Shown one piece after another: positions 8,720 through 16,413 of a stretch of DNA of 35,007 bases. The stretch covers positions 1 through 35,007 of the forward strand of contig QHVJ01000031.1 of NCBI GenBank assembly GCA_003222275.1. Reading direction: 5' to 3'. How positions within the stretch are numbered: the first letter of the stretch is position 1; every line of letters begins with the position of its first letter. Source of the DNA: Acidobacteriota bacterium. Its GTDB lineage: Bacteria > Acidobacteriota > Vicinamibacteria > Fen-336. The position numbers were made by a program, and so were the translations under genes. The notes beneath the pieces were generated by a model, which worked only from the letters and a program-made list of their open reading frames with translations, did no database searches and was not told the DNA's origin.

Positions 8720-9606
8720 AGGCCGCGGCGACGGGCACCCTGCGCATCAAGACGGGGCTGGCGGAGATGCTCAAGGGCGGCGTGATCATGGACGTGATCG
8801 ACGCCGCCCAGGCGCGTATCGCCGAGGATGCGGGCGCGGTGGCGGTGATGGCCCTCGAGCGCGTTCCCGCCGACATCCGCAAGGAGGGCGGGGTGGCGCG
8901 GATGGCGGACCCCGCGGTGGTCTCGGCGATCATGGAAGCGGTCACGGTCCCCGTCATGGCCAAGTGCCGCATCGGCCACTTCGCCGAGGCGCGGGTGCTC
9001 GAGGCGCTCGGTGTCGACTTCATCGACGAGAGCGAGGTCCTCACCCCCGCCGACGAGGAGCATCACGTCGACAAGCACGCGTTCGCGGTGCCGTTCGTCT
9101 GCGGGTGCCGCGACCTCGGCGAGGCCCTGCGCCGCGTCGGCGAGGGCGCCGCGCTCCTGCGCACCAAGGGCGAGGCGGGCACGGGCGACATCGTCGAGGC
9201 CGTCCGCCACCTGCGCGCGGTGACCGCCGCCGTGCGCCGGCTGGGCACGCTGGGGCCGGAAGAGCTGATGCACGAGGCGAAGTCGCTGGGCGCGCCCTAC
9301 GAGCTGGTGCGGGTGGTCGCATCCGCGGGCCGGCTTCCCGTCCCGAACTTTGCCGCGGGCGGGATCGCTACGCCCGCCGACGCGGCCCTGATGATGTCGC
9401 TCGGGGCCGAGGCGGTGTTCGTGGGGTCGGGGATCTTCAAGTCGTCCGACCCTGCCGCGCGGGCGCGGGCGATCGTGAAGGCCACGACCCATCACCAGGA
9501 CGCGAAGGCGGTGGCCGAGGCTTCCCGCGGCCTGGGCGAGCCGATGCGGGGCCTGGACGTAGCCGCGCTCTCCCCCGCCGAGCGGCTCCAGACCCGCGGC
9601 TGGTGA
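8716..9606 (+). CDS. pdxS: Pyridoxal 5'-phosphate synthase, synthase subunit PdxS
   Basis: This 296-residue TIM-barrel protein makes PLP from ribose 5-phosphate, glyceraldehyde 3-phosphate and ammonia (the DXP-independent route). The two catalytic lysines are present: K83 in [13 protein letters not shown] and K151 in [16 protein letters not shown]. The early aspartate D26 (GGVIMDV) and the phosphate-binding [17 protein letters not shown] and VFVGSGIF segments are also intact. Ammonia comes from PdxT, whose gene overlaps by one base (TGATG at 9604-9608). The start is the ATG overlapping the decarboxylase stop. Family identity is essentially certain. Confidence 0.98.
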   Translation: MKAAATGTLRIKTGLAEMLKGGVIMDVIDAAQARIAEDAGAVAVMALERVPADIRKEGGVARMADPAVVSAIMEAVTVPVMAKCRIGHFAEARVLEALGVDFIDESEVLTPADEEHHVDKHAFAVPFVCGCRDLGEALRRVGEGAALLRTKGEAGTGDIVEAVRHLRAVTAAVRRLGTLGPEELMHEAKSLGAPYELVRVVASAGRLPVPNFAAGGIATPADAALMMSLGAEAVFVGSGIFKSSDPAARARAIVKATTHHQDAKAVAEASRGLGEPMRGLDVAALSPAERLQTRGW

Positions 9607-10184
9607 TGGCGGTCGGGGTCCTGGCCCTCCAGGGAGATTTCGCCGCGCACGCCGCCGTCTTGCGCCGGCTGGGCGAGTCGGTCCTCGAGGTGCGGTCGTG
9701 GACGGACCTCGCCGGCCTGCGCGCGCTCGTCCTGCCCGGCGGCGAGAGCACCGCCCTCCTGCGGCTCATGGACGGCGGGCCCTGGTTCGATGCGCTCCGC
9801 GCCTTCCACGGCGGCGGGGGCGGTCTGCTCGGCACCTGCGCGGGTGCGATCCTCCTCGCCCGCGACGTGGATCCCGCGCAGCCGAGCCTCGGCCTGCTCG
9901 ACGTCTCCATCTCGAGGAACGCCTACGGCCGCCAGGTGGACTCGTTCGAGGCCGAGCTCGACGCATCGGCCCTCGACGACCCGCTGCTCGGCGTCTTCAT
10001 TCGCGCGCCGCGTTTCACCGCGATCGGGCCGCAGGTACACGTGCTCGCACGGCGGGGCGGCGAGCCCGTGCTCGTCCGCCAGCGGCGCGTCCTGGCGGCC
10101 ACGTTCCATCCGGAGATCGCGGGCGACGACCGCGTGCACCGGATGCTGATCGAGATCAGCGCAGGTACCGCTCCCGCAGGATAG
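9606..10184 (+). CDS. pdxT: Pyridoxal 5'-phosphate synthase, glutaminase subunit PdxT
   Basis: The 192-residue class I glutamine amidotransferase supplies ammonia to PdxS. The catalytic triad is visible: the nucleophile C78 in GLLGTCAGAILLA, and H168 and E170 in ATFHPEIAGDD. The N-terminal VGVLALQGDFAAH and LVLPGGESTALLRLM motifs are typical of the family. The start ATG overlaps the pdxS TGA by one base. The last 29 bases overlap the end of the convergent DinB-like gene, so the two transcripts can pair at their 3' ends. Confidence 0.97.
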   Translation: MAVGVLALQGDFAAHAAVLRRLGESVLEVRSWTDLAGLRALVLPGGESTALLRLMDGGPWFDALRAFHGGGGGLLGTCAGAILLARDVDPAQPSLGLLDVSISRNAYGRQVDSFEAELDASALDDPLLGVFIRAPRFTAIGPQVHVLARRGGEPVLVRQRRVLAATFHPEIAGDDRVHRMLIEISAGTAPAG

Positions 10185-10680
10185 CCAGGTGGTGCTCGAG
10201 GTGCCCGGCGATGACGTAGGCCAGGGCCCTGGTCGTGAAGACGTTTCCGCTCGCCGTACCGCTGCGCTTCCAGCCCTCGTCCGGCAGGTTGCGGAAGAAC
10301 GCGACTGTCGCCTCGCGGATGGCGCGGAACTCGTCGACGTGGCGCGACCACGGCACCTGGTCGGCGTGGGCCGCGCCGGCGCACGTCTTCTCATCGAAGC
10401 TGGGGAGCGGGGTGTCGAATCCGCGGGCGAACCAGAAGGCGCGGGAGAGGAAAACCCGCTCCGCGTCGCTGACGTGGCCGAGCAACTCGCGAATGCTCCA
10501 CTTGCCCGGCTCGTAGCGGGCCAGGGATTGCTCCTCGGAGATCGCATCCAGCCGCGGCGACGTGTCGCGGAGCTGCTGCTCGAAAACGCCGACCACGTCC
10601 TCACTCTTGATGCGGTCGATGTAGCCGAAGTAGTAAGGCGCGGCCTCGCTTCGCTGCGGACGACCAATGGCAGTGCTCAT
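10156..10680 (-). CDS. DinB-like four-helix-bundle protein
   Basis: From ATG 10680 the product has 174 residues; a TTG at 10716 would add 12 unremarkable residues. Features of the DinB/YfiT fold are KWSIRELLGHVSDAERVFLSRA and a C-terminal GHLEHHLAILRERY, which supply the three metal-binding histidines (one in LLGH, the others in the GHLEHH segment). Members are soluble metal-binding proteins; some are thiol transferases (bacillithiol, mycothiol) but most are uncharacterised. It follows the permease gene by 48 bases on the same strand and may be the distal gene of the long operon, though nothing ties its function to it. Confidence 0.85.
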   Translation of the reverse strand: MSTAIGRPQRSEAAPYYFGYIDRIKSEDVVGVFEQQLRDTSPRLDAISEEQSLARYEPGKWSIRELLGHVSDAERVFLSRAFWFARGFDTPLPSFDEKTCAGAAHADQVPWSRHVDEFRAIREATVAFFRNLPDEGWKRSGTASGNVFTTRALAYVIAGHLEHHLAILRERYLR

Positions 10681-10728
10681 GTCCACGAGTGTGCGTCCAT
10701 CCGGGGTGCCTCGCAAGAGCCGACGGGG

Positions 10729-12249
10729 CTAGGCGGCGTCCGGAGTGGCGCCCGCCTTCTGCATCAGGACTTCGGGCGGACCGGCGAATCGGTCCTTCGC
10801 GCGCGCGAACCAGATGATCGCCATCGTCAGGAGCACGCCGCCGACGATCCAGGCGGTCTTCTCGTTGGGCGGCTGCATGCCGATGACGAGCAGGACCACG
10901 CAGCCGAGCACGCTGACCGCCGCCAGCGGCCGATACCAGCGGCCGAGGTGCCACGGGCCCATCACCGTCCAGCGCCGGCCATAGGCCCGCAGGCCGAGCG
11001 CGGTCGGAAGCACGTAGGAGATGTACAGGAAGATGGCGGTGACGGCGGCCATGATCTCGTAGACCGGGGTGTAGACCGTCGCCATCGCCGCGGCCATGGC
11101 CACGGTCCAGATCGCGATCGCCGGCGTCTGGTAGCGGGCCGACACCATCCGGAGCTTGCGCGAGAGCGGCAGCCCGCCGTCGCGGGCGAACGCATACGCG
11201 ATGCGCGAGACCGAAGTCACCGCGGCCAGGCCGCACAGGTACTGGGCCACGGCAATGCCCGCGAAGATGAAGTACGCCAGCCCCTTCGGCAGCACGCGGC
11301 CCAGGATCCCGCCGAAGCTGCTCGGGCCCATCGAGGCCGCCTGGCCCATGTCCGGAATCGCGACCACGACCGCACACAGCATCACCCAGCCGGACAGGCC
11401 CGAGACGGCCACCGCGGTCACGATGCCCTTCGGCACGCGGACCGCCGCCCCGACCGTCTCCTCCGCGGTGTTGGCGGAGGCGTCGAAACCCGTGATCGTG
11501 TACGCGGGCAGCAGGAAGCTCAGCGCGAAGAGCAGCGCGATGCTGCTCGTCTCCGGCCAGACGTCCCCGCCGCGCGCGCCGCTGAAGTTCGAGAAGGTCA
11601 CCAGCGACGCCGGGTGGAGCGACGGCGCGAAGTAGAGCATCGCGGCCGTGAGCAGCGCCGCCACGCCCAGGATCCAGTAGCCGCTGAAGTCGGTGAGCCG
11701 CGTGGTGAGGCGGATGCCGAGGTGGTTGACGAGCGCCTGGGAGGCGCAGATCGCGAAGACGCCCGCGATGGCCACCGCGGTCTGCGTCGCGGGCGTCCAG
11801 CGCGACGGCTCGAGGCCGATCGGCGGTCCCAGGGAGTCCAGCGTGAAGCGCAGGGCGCCGAGGTTGATCGCCGCGATGGCCGCCACCAGCCCGAGGAGGT
11901 TGAGCCACGCCGTCGTCCATCCCCATCCCTTGCCCCCGAGGATGGACGCCCAGTGGTAGAGACCGCCGGCGGTCGGGAAGCTGGAGGCCACCTGCCCCAT
12001 CGTGGCCGCCACCGCGAGCGAGAAGAGGCACACCAGCGGCCAGCCGAGGCCGAACGCGGCGCCGCCGACGCTCGAGAGCCCTTGATGGAACGAGGTCACT
12101 CCGCCGGCCAGGATGCAGATGATGGACAGCGAGATCGCGTAGTTGGAGAAGCCGCCCATCTTGCGGGCCAGCTCCTGCTGGTAGCCGAGGCTCCGCAGGG
12201 TCCGCACGTCCTCCGCGATGACGTCGCTCTCGACCGGCTTCTCCCTCAT
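10729..12249 (-). CDS. APC-superfamily amino acid/choline-type permease
   Basis: The start is ATG 12249, overlapping the upstream flavoprotein stop by four bases. The 506-residue protein has about twelve hydrophobic helices. Near the N-terminus, RSLGYQQELARKMGGFSNYAIS and SFPTAGGLYHWAS are typical of the amino acid/choline transporter (ACT) family, which includes GABA, choline and related amine permeases. Further conserved helices contain ITGFDASANTAEETVGA and a late SRIAYAFARDGGLPLS. It would sit in the inner membrane and import a small amine or amino acid. As the last gene of a run that includes a gamma-glutamyl-ligase-type enzyme and alcohol/aldehyde dehydrogenases, an amino alcohol such as ethanolamine is a reasonable guess, not shown by the sequence. 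Confidence 0.9.
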   Translation of the reverse strand: MREKPVESDVIAEDVRTLRSLGYQQELARKMGGFSNYAISLSIICILAGGVTSFHQGLSSVGGAAFGLGWPLVCLFSLAVAATMGQVASSFPTAGGLYHWASILGGKGWGWTTAWLNLLGLVAAIAAINLGALRFTLDSLGPPIGLEPSRWTPATQTAVAIAGVFAICASQALVNHLGIRLTTRLTDFSGYWILGVAALLTAAMLYFAPSLHPASLVTFSNFSGARGGDVWPETSSIALLFALSFLLPAYTITGFDASANTAEETVGAAVRVPKGIVTAVAVSGLSGWVMLCAVVVAIPDMGQAASMGPSSFGGILGRVLPKGLAYFIFAGIAVAQYLCGLAAVTSVSRIAYAFARDGGLPLSRKLRMVSARYQTPAIAIWTVAMAAAMATVYTPVYEIMAAVTAIFLYISYVLPTALGLRAYGRRWTVMGPWHLGRWYRPLAAVSVLGCVVLLVIGMQPPNEKTAWIVGGVLLTMAIIWFARAKDRFAGPPEVLMQKAGATPDAA

Positions 12250-13514
12250 CGCGCCTCTCCCTCCCTCGGCCGGCTCGCCGTCGAAATCAGGACCGGACCC
12301 CCATCGGCCACGACCGCGCGCGTCCAGCCGCCGCGCAGGCGGATGGAGCGGTTGGGCACCAGCGCCCGGAACCGCTCCCGATGAAGGATGCGCGCGCCTT
12401 GCCGGACGTCGACCGTCTCGTCGCGCAGGAACTCCGCCACCCGCAGGACGAACGGGTGATCGACGGGCGCGGCCTCGGGCAGGCCGAGCGCATTCGGCGA
12501 GATCCAGACGAGCGGGCGCGTCACGCTCAAGGGGACGACCGGTGCGCCCCACCCGGCGCCGTCGGCCAGGAAGCGCGCGATGCCGGCGGCGCTGGCGCGG
12601 CCCTCCAGCGCCGCGATGCCCGCCGTCTCCGCGCCATGAAGCAGGTTCCCGGCCGCGAACACGCCGGGGCCCGACGTCCGATAGGACGCATCCACCCGCG
12701 GCCCGCGCGTGCCCGGATCCATCGCGAGCCCGCCGGCCCGCGCCAGCTCGTGGTCCGGTATCCAGTCCCCGGTGAAGACCACGGTGTCGCACGCGATCGA
12801 TTGCGTCGCCCCCGTGGTCCGGTGGGTGACCTCGACGCCGTCGACCCGGCCCTTCCCGGAGATGCGCGTGAGCTCCGATTGCGCGAGGAGGGGAATGCCG
12901 TGGCGGCCGGCCGCGAGCCAGGCGAGGGGTCCGTACGTCTGGTGGCGCGGAAGGTCCGTGATCATGGCCGCGACCTCCGTGCCGCTCGCGGTGAGCGTGT
13001 GCACCGCCGAGTAGCTCACGTGCTCGGCCCCCACCACCACGGCCCGCCGGCCCGCCCGCTCGCGCGCGCCGTGCACGATCCGCTGCAGGGCGCCCGTGGT
13101 CAAAACGCCCGCCGGCCGCGTGCCTGGAACCAGACGCGCCGCGCGGGGGCGCTCCCGACAGCCGGTGGCGAGCAGCACGGCGCGGCCCGAAACGTCGAAG
13201 AGCCCGTGGGGGCTCGTCACCTGGAGCGTGCGCGCTCCCCTCCAACGCGTGGCGGAGCTCTCGGTCCAGATCTCCGCGCCGGCCGCGCGGGCACGCGCCG
13301 CGCAGCCCCGCGCATACGCCGGTCCGCTCATCATCCGCTTGAGATCCGGCCAGCCGAAGCCCGCGTGATGGCAATCGCGGGGAATGCCTCCCGGCTCCCC
13401 CTCCCGCTCGAGCACCAGGACGCGCCCGACCTGGCGCCGCCGCAGCTCCGCGGCCGCGGCCAGGCCCGCCGGTCCGCCGCCGACGATGACCACGTCGAAG
13501 TCGGCGCCGCTCAG
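12246..13514 (-). CDS. NAD(P)/FAD-dependent oxidoreductase, probable partner of the GlpA-like enzyme
   Basis: The protein opens with an FAD-binding motif (DFDVVIVGGGPAGLAAAAELRRR) and has a second nucleotide motif (RRAVVVGAEHVSYSAVHTL) and ATG-type and GD-type segments (LLATGCRERP; GVFAAGNLLHG). This layout matches the disulphide-reductase-like flavoproteins encoded beside GlpA-like genes in glp operons of Thermotoga and clostridia. About 90 C-terminal residues form an extra, beta-rich region of unknown role. The start is unusual: no ATG, GTG or TTG fits. The best candidate is CTG at 13514, which overlaps the preceding stop as CTGA and has GAGG about ten bases upstream; GTG 13493 would cut into the FAD motif. 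The probable role is passing electrons between glycerol-3-phosphate oxidation and a pyridine nucleotide or another carrier. Confidence 0.85.
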   Translation of the reverse strand: MSGADFDVVIVGGGPAGLAAAAELRRRQVGRVLVLEREGEPGGIPRDCHHAGFGWPDLKRMMSGPAYARGCAARARAAGAEIWTESSATRWRGARTLQVTSPHGLFDVSGRAVLLATGCRERPRAARLVPGTRPAGVLTTGALQRIVHGARERAGRRAVVVGAEHVSYSAVHTLTASGTEVAAMITDLPRHQTYGPLAWLAAGRHGIPLLAQSELTRISGKGRVDGVEVTHRTTGATQSIACDTVVFTGDWIPDHELARAGGLAMDPGTRGPRVDASYRTSGPGVFAAGNLLHGAETAGIAALEGRASAAGIARFLADGAGWGAPVVPLSVTRPLVWISPNALGLPEAAPVDHPFVLRVAEFLRDETVDVRQGARILHRERFRALVPNRSIRLRGGWTRAVVADGGPVLISTASRPREGEAR

Positions 13515-14914
13515 GCGAGCGCCTCGAGAAACGCCGCCGCGGGCCGGCCGGTCTCCCGCGCGACGAGCGACACCAAGCCGCCGAGGCAATAGAAGCCCTG
13601 GCAGCGGCCCTGCAGGCAGCGGGTCCGGCGGCGCAGCCCCTCCAGGCCGCGGGCGGGGACGGGCGAGCGCAACGCGTCGCGGATCTCGCCCGCGGTGACC
13701 CTCTCGCAGTGGCAGACGATGCGGCCGTATTCGGGATCCCGGGCGATCAGCGACGCGTCCTCGTAGGCGCGCACCATGCCCTCCCCCACCGGCGGCATGC
13801 GCACCTTCTTCCGATCCCGCTTGAGCGTCATGGGCAGCGGGCCCGCGAGCAGCTCGACGGCGTGCTCCGCGATGCCCAGCGAGGCCGAGAGGCCCGTCGA
13901 GCGGATCCCGCCCAGGCAGAGGTAGCGCAAGACCGGATCGAAGTGGATCTGGTAGTCGCTCGACTCCGTGGCCGCGCGCAGGCCCGCATACGTGGCGGTG
14001 ACCTCCTCGTTCACGAGCGCGGGCAGGACCCGGCCGCCCTTGGCCAGCACGTATTCCAGGCCTTCCCGCGTGGTCGAGCGGTCCTCCTTGTCGTCGACGT
14101 CCGTGGCCGTCGGCCCGAGGAGCACGTTCCCGAAGACCGTGGGCGCGACGAGGACGCCCTTGGTCGTCTTCGTAGGCACCGGCAACAGCACGTGGCTCAG
14201 CAGCCGGCGCGCCATCTTGTCGTAGACGATCAGCTCGCCGCGCCGCGGCCGGACCCGGAAACGGTGCCGTCCGAACAAGCCCTCGATCGTGTCGGCCTGG
14301 AGCCCGGCGGCGTTCACCACGTAGCGCGCGGCGATGGGATCCGGGCCGCACCCCAGGACGTGGATCGAGCCATCGGACTCCATCGAGGTGACGCGGCTGT
14401 CCAGGCGCAGCTCGACGCCGTTCACCACCGCCTCGGTCGCCATCGCGAGGGGCGCGGTGAACGGGCACACGATGCCCTCGCCGGGAATCAGCAAGCCCGC
14501 CCGTGCGCCCGGCCCGAGGTGCGGCTCCATCGCGTACAGCTCGTCCCCGCTCAACCGGCGCAGGCCGCGGCACCCGTTGGCGGCCGCCTTCTCCTCGATT
14601 ACCGGGAGCTGGACGACCTCGTCCTCGTTCCAGGCGACGAGGCAGGCGCCCGTCTGCTCGACGGGGATGCCCACCTCCGCCGCGTACGCGCTCATCAGCG
14701 CGTACCCGCGCGCGACCAGCCGCGCCTCCATCGATCCCGGCGCCGCGTCGAAGCCCGTGTGCAGGATGGCGGTGTTGGCTTTGCTCGTCCCCGTCCCGAC
14801 GTCGGGCCCCGCCTCGATGAGAACCGTGCGCAGGTCGAAGGCCGACAGCGCGCGCGCGACCGCCGCCCCGACCACACCGGCGCCGATCACGGCGACGTCA
14901 AACGGGGCGGCCAT
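13511..14914 (-). CDS. GlpA-like FAD glycerol-3-phosphate dehydrogenase with C-terminal BFD-type [2Fe-2S] domain
   Basis: The 467-residue protein has an N-terminal DAO fold (FDVAVIGAGVVGAAVARAL, then GTGTSKANTAILHTGFDA) and the family segments VVNAAGLQAD and GLRAATESSDY. After about residue 395 comes a bacterioferritin-associated-ferredoxin-like domain with C401, C403, C433 and C438 (IVCHCERVTAGEI; TRCLQGRCQGFYC). The four cysteines are spaced for a [2Fe-2S] cluster. Enzymes of this architecture oxidise glycerol 3-phosphate to dihydroxyacetone phosphate. The gene lies between glycerol kinase (17-base overlap) and a second flavoprotein (4-base overlap), which supports this substrate. A different 2-hydroxyacid or amino substrate is possible, because DAO enzymes are broad; the glp context argues against it. 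Confidence 0.88.
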   Translation of the reverse strand: MAAPFDVAVIGAGVVGAAVARALSAFDLRTVLIEAGPDVGTGTSKANTAILHTGFDAAPGSMEARLVARGYALMSAYAAEVGIPVEQTGACLVAWNEDEVVQLPVIEEKAAANGCRGLRRLSGDELYAMEPHLGPGARAGLLIPGEGIVCPFTAPLAMATEAVVNGVELRLDSRVTSMESDGSIHVLGCGPDPIAARYVVNAAGLQADTIEGLFGRHRFRVRPRRGELIVYDKMARRLLSHVLLPVPTKTTKGVLVAPTVFGNVLLGPTATDVDDKEDRSTTREGLEYVLAKGGRVLPALVNEEVTATYAGLRAATESSDYQIHFDPVLRYLCLGGIRSTGLSASLGIAEHAVELLAGPLPMTLKRDRKKVRMPPVGEGMVRAYEDASLIARDPEYGRIVCHCERVTAGEIRDALRSPVPARGLEGLRRRTRCLQGRCQGFYCLGGLVSLVARETGRPAAAFLEALA

Positions 14915-16400
14915 GCCACTCCTGCACCAGGGCCACCGCGCGCTCGAACCGCTCCCGCCGGCCGCGCCGCTCCGTCTCCGACGCGCGGGGCTCGACGATC
15001 CGTCCTGCCCGCCGCATCCCGAGGGCCTCGGCGTCGTCCTTCCACAGACCGGCGGCCCGAGCGGCCAGGAAGCAGATCCCGCGTAGCGTCGCTTCCGCTT
15101 CCGCCGCCACCTCGACGGGAACGCCGAGCAGGTCCGCCTGCATCTGCATCAAGGACGCGCAGGCGGTGAGGCCGCCGTCGACGCGCAGCGAGCCGATCGG
15201 GAGAGCCGCGTCCTTTTCCATCGCCCGTACGACCTGCGCCACGCGGCAGGCGACGCCTTCGAGCGCCGCGCGCACCAGATCCGCCCGCTCCGTGCCGAGC
15301 CCCATCCCCAGCCAGGTCGCGCGCGCCGAGCGGTCCCAGTAGGGCGCGGCCAGGCCCGCCAGCGCGGGCACGCACGTCACCTCGTCCGACGAGCGGGGCA
15401 CGGAAGCCAGCAGCGCATCCGCCCCCGCCGGGTCCGAGAGAAGGCCCAGCCGGGCCAGCCATTCGACCACCGAGCCGGCCGCGAAGACACCGCCGTCGAG
15501 AGCGTACACGGTGCCGGCGGCCCGCTGCCACGCGATCGTGGTGAGCAGGCCGTGAGCACTCGGCCGGGGCGAGCCGCCGGTGTTGAGGTAGACGAAGCAG
15601 CCGGTGCCATAGGTGGCCTTGGCCTGGCCCGCGGCCAGACAGCCTTGCCCGAACAACGCGGCGGGCTGGTCGACGAGACCGGCCACGATGGGAGTGCCGT
15701 CGATCGCCGGGCCCAGGCCACGGACCGACCCCAGCGCTTCGTCGCTACGGCGCACCTCCGGCAGCACGGACGCGGGCACGCCGAACAGCCCCAGCAGCCA
15801 GGGGTCGTAGCGAAGGGCGTGGATGTCGAAGAGCAGCGTGCGCGCGGCCGTGGAGGCGTCGGTGACGAAAGACGCTCCCTCCGTCAACTTCCAGACGAGC
15901 CACGCGTCGACGGTGCCGGCGCAGAGCCGGCCCTGCTCGGCGAGCGGGCGCGCCTCGGGGACGTGGTCGAGCAGCCAGCGGATCTTCGAGGCGGAGAAGT
16001 ACGCGTCGGCGGCGAGCCCCGTGGCCTCCCGGATCCGGCGGGCGGTCGGCTCGTCTCGGGCGAGCCTTTCCATCTCCTCCTGCGTGCGCGTGTCCTGCCA
16101 GACGATGGCCGGGCCGAGCGGGACGCCCGACGCGCGGTCCCAGACGAGCACGGTTTCTCCCTGGTTCGCGATCCCGATGCCCGCCAGCCGCGACCCGGCC
16201 CCGGCGCGCTCGACCGCGTCGACGATCGCCCGCTTGACGTTCTCCCAGATCTCGCTCGGGTCGTGCTCCACCCAGCCTTCGCGCGCGTAGATCTGGCGAT
16301 GCGGGAGCCGCGCATGGGAGAAATCCCGGCCGCGACGGTCCATCACGCACGCCCGCGTGCTCGTGGTGCCCTGGTCGACCCCCAGGACGAGGTCCCTCAC
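14898..16400 (-). CDS. glpK: Glycerol kinase
   Basis: A GTG at 16400 with GAGGAAG upstream gives a 500-residue FGGY kinase, the normal length for GlpK. The N-terminal phosphate loop is LVLGVDQGTTSTRACVMDR. Family signatures follow: GWVEHDPSEIWENV, GIANQGETVLVWDR, PAIVWQDTRT, the GLVDQPAALFGQG region with KATYGTGCF, and the C-terminal LRVDGGLTACASLMQMQADLLG. ATP-dependent phosphorylation of glycerol gives glycerol 3-phosphate, the substrate of the next gene's product. The upstream propeller/phosphoesterase gene ends 13 bases before its start. FGGY kinases of other substrates look similar, but the GlpK-type motifs and the adjacent GlpA-like gene make glycerol the best reading. Confidence 0.93.
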   Translation of the reverse strand: MRDLVLGVDQGTTSTRACVMDRRGRDFSHARLPHRQIYAREGWVEHDPSEIWENVKRAIVDAVERAGAGSRLAGIGIANQGETVLVWDRASGVPLGPAIVWQDTRTQEEMERLARDEPTARRIREATGLAADAYFSASKIRWLLDHVPEARPLAEQGRLCAGTVDAWLVWKLTEGASFVTDASTAARTLLFDIHALRYDPWLLGLFGVPASVLPEVRRSDEALGSVRGLGPAIDGTPIVAGLVDQPAALFGQGCLAAGQAKATYGTGCFVYLNTGGSPRPSAHGLLTTIAWQRAAGTVYALDGGVFAAGSVVEWLARLGLLSDPAGADALLASVPRSSDEVTCVPALAGLAAPYWDRSARATWLGMGLGTERADLVRAALEGVACRVAQVVRAMEKDAALPIGSLRVDGGLTACASLMQMQADLLGVPVEVAAEAEATLRGICFLAARAAGLWKDDAEALGMRRAGRIVEPRASETERRGRRERFERAVALVQEWHGRPV

Positions 16401-16413
16401 GCGCCCGTCTTCC

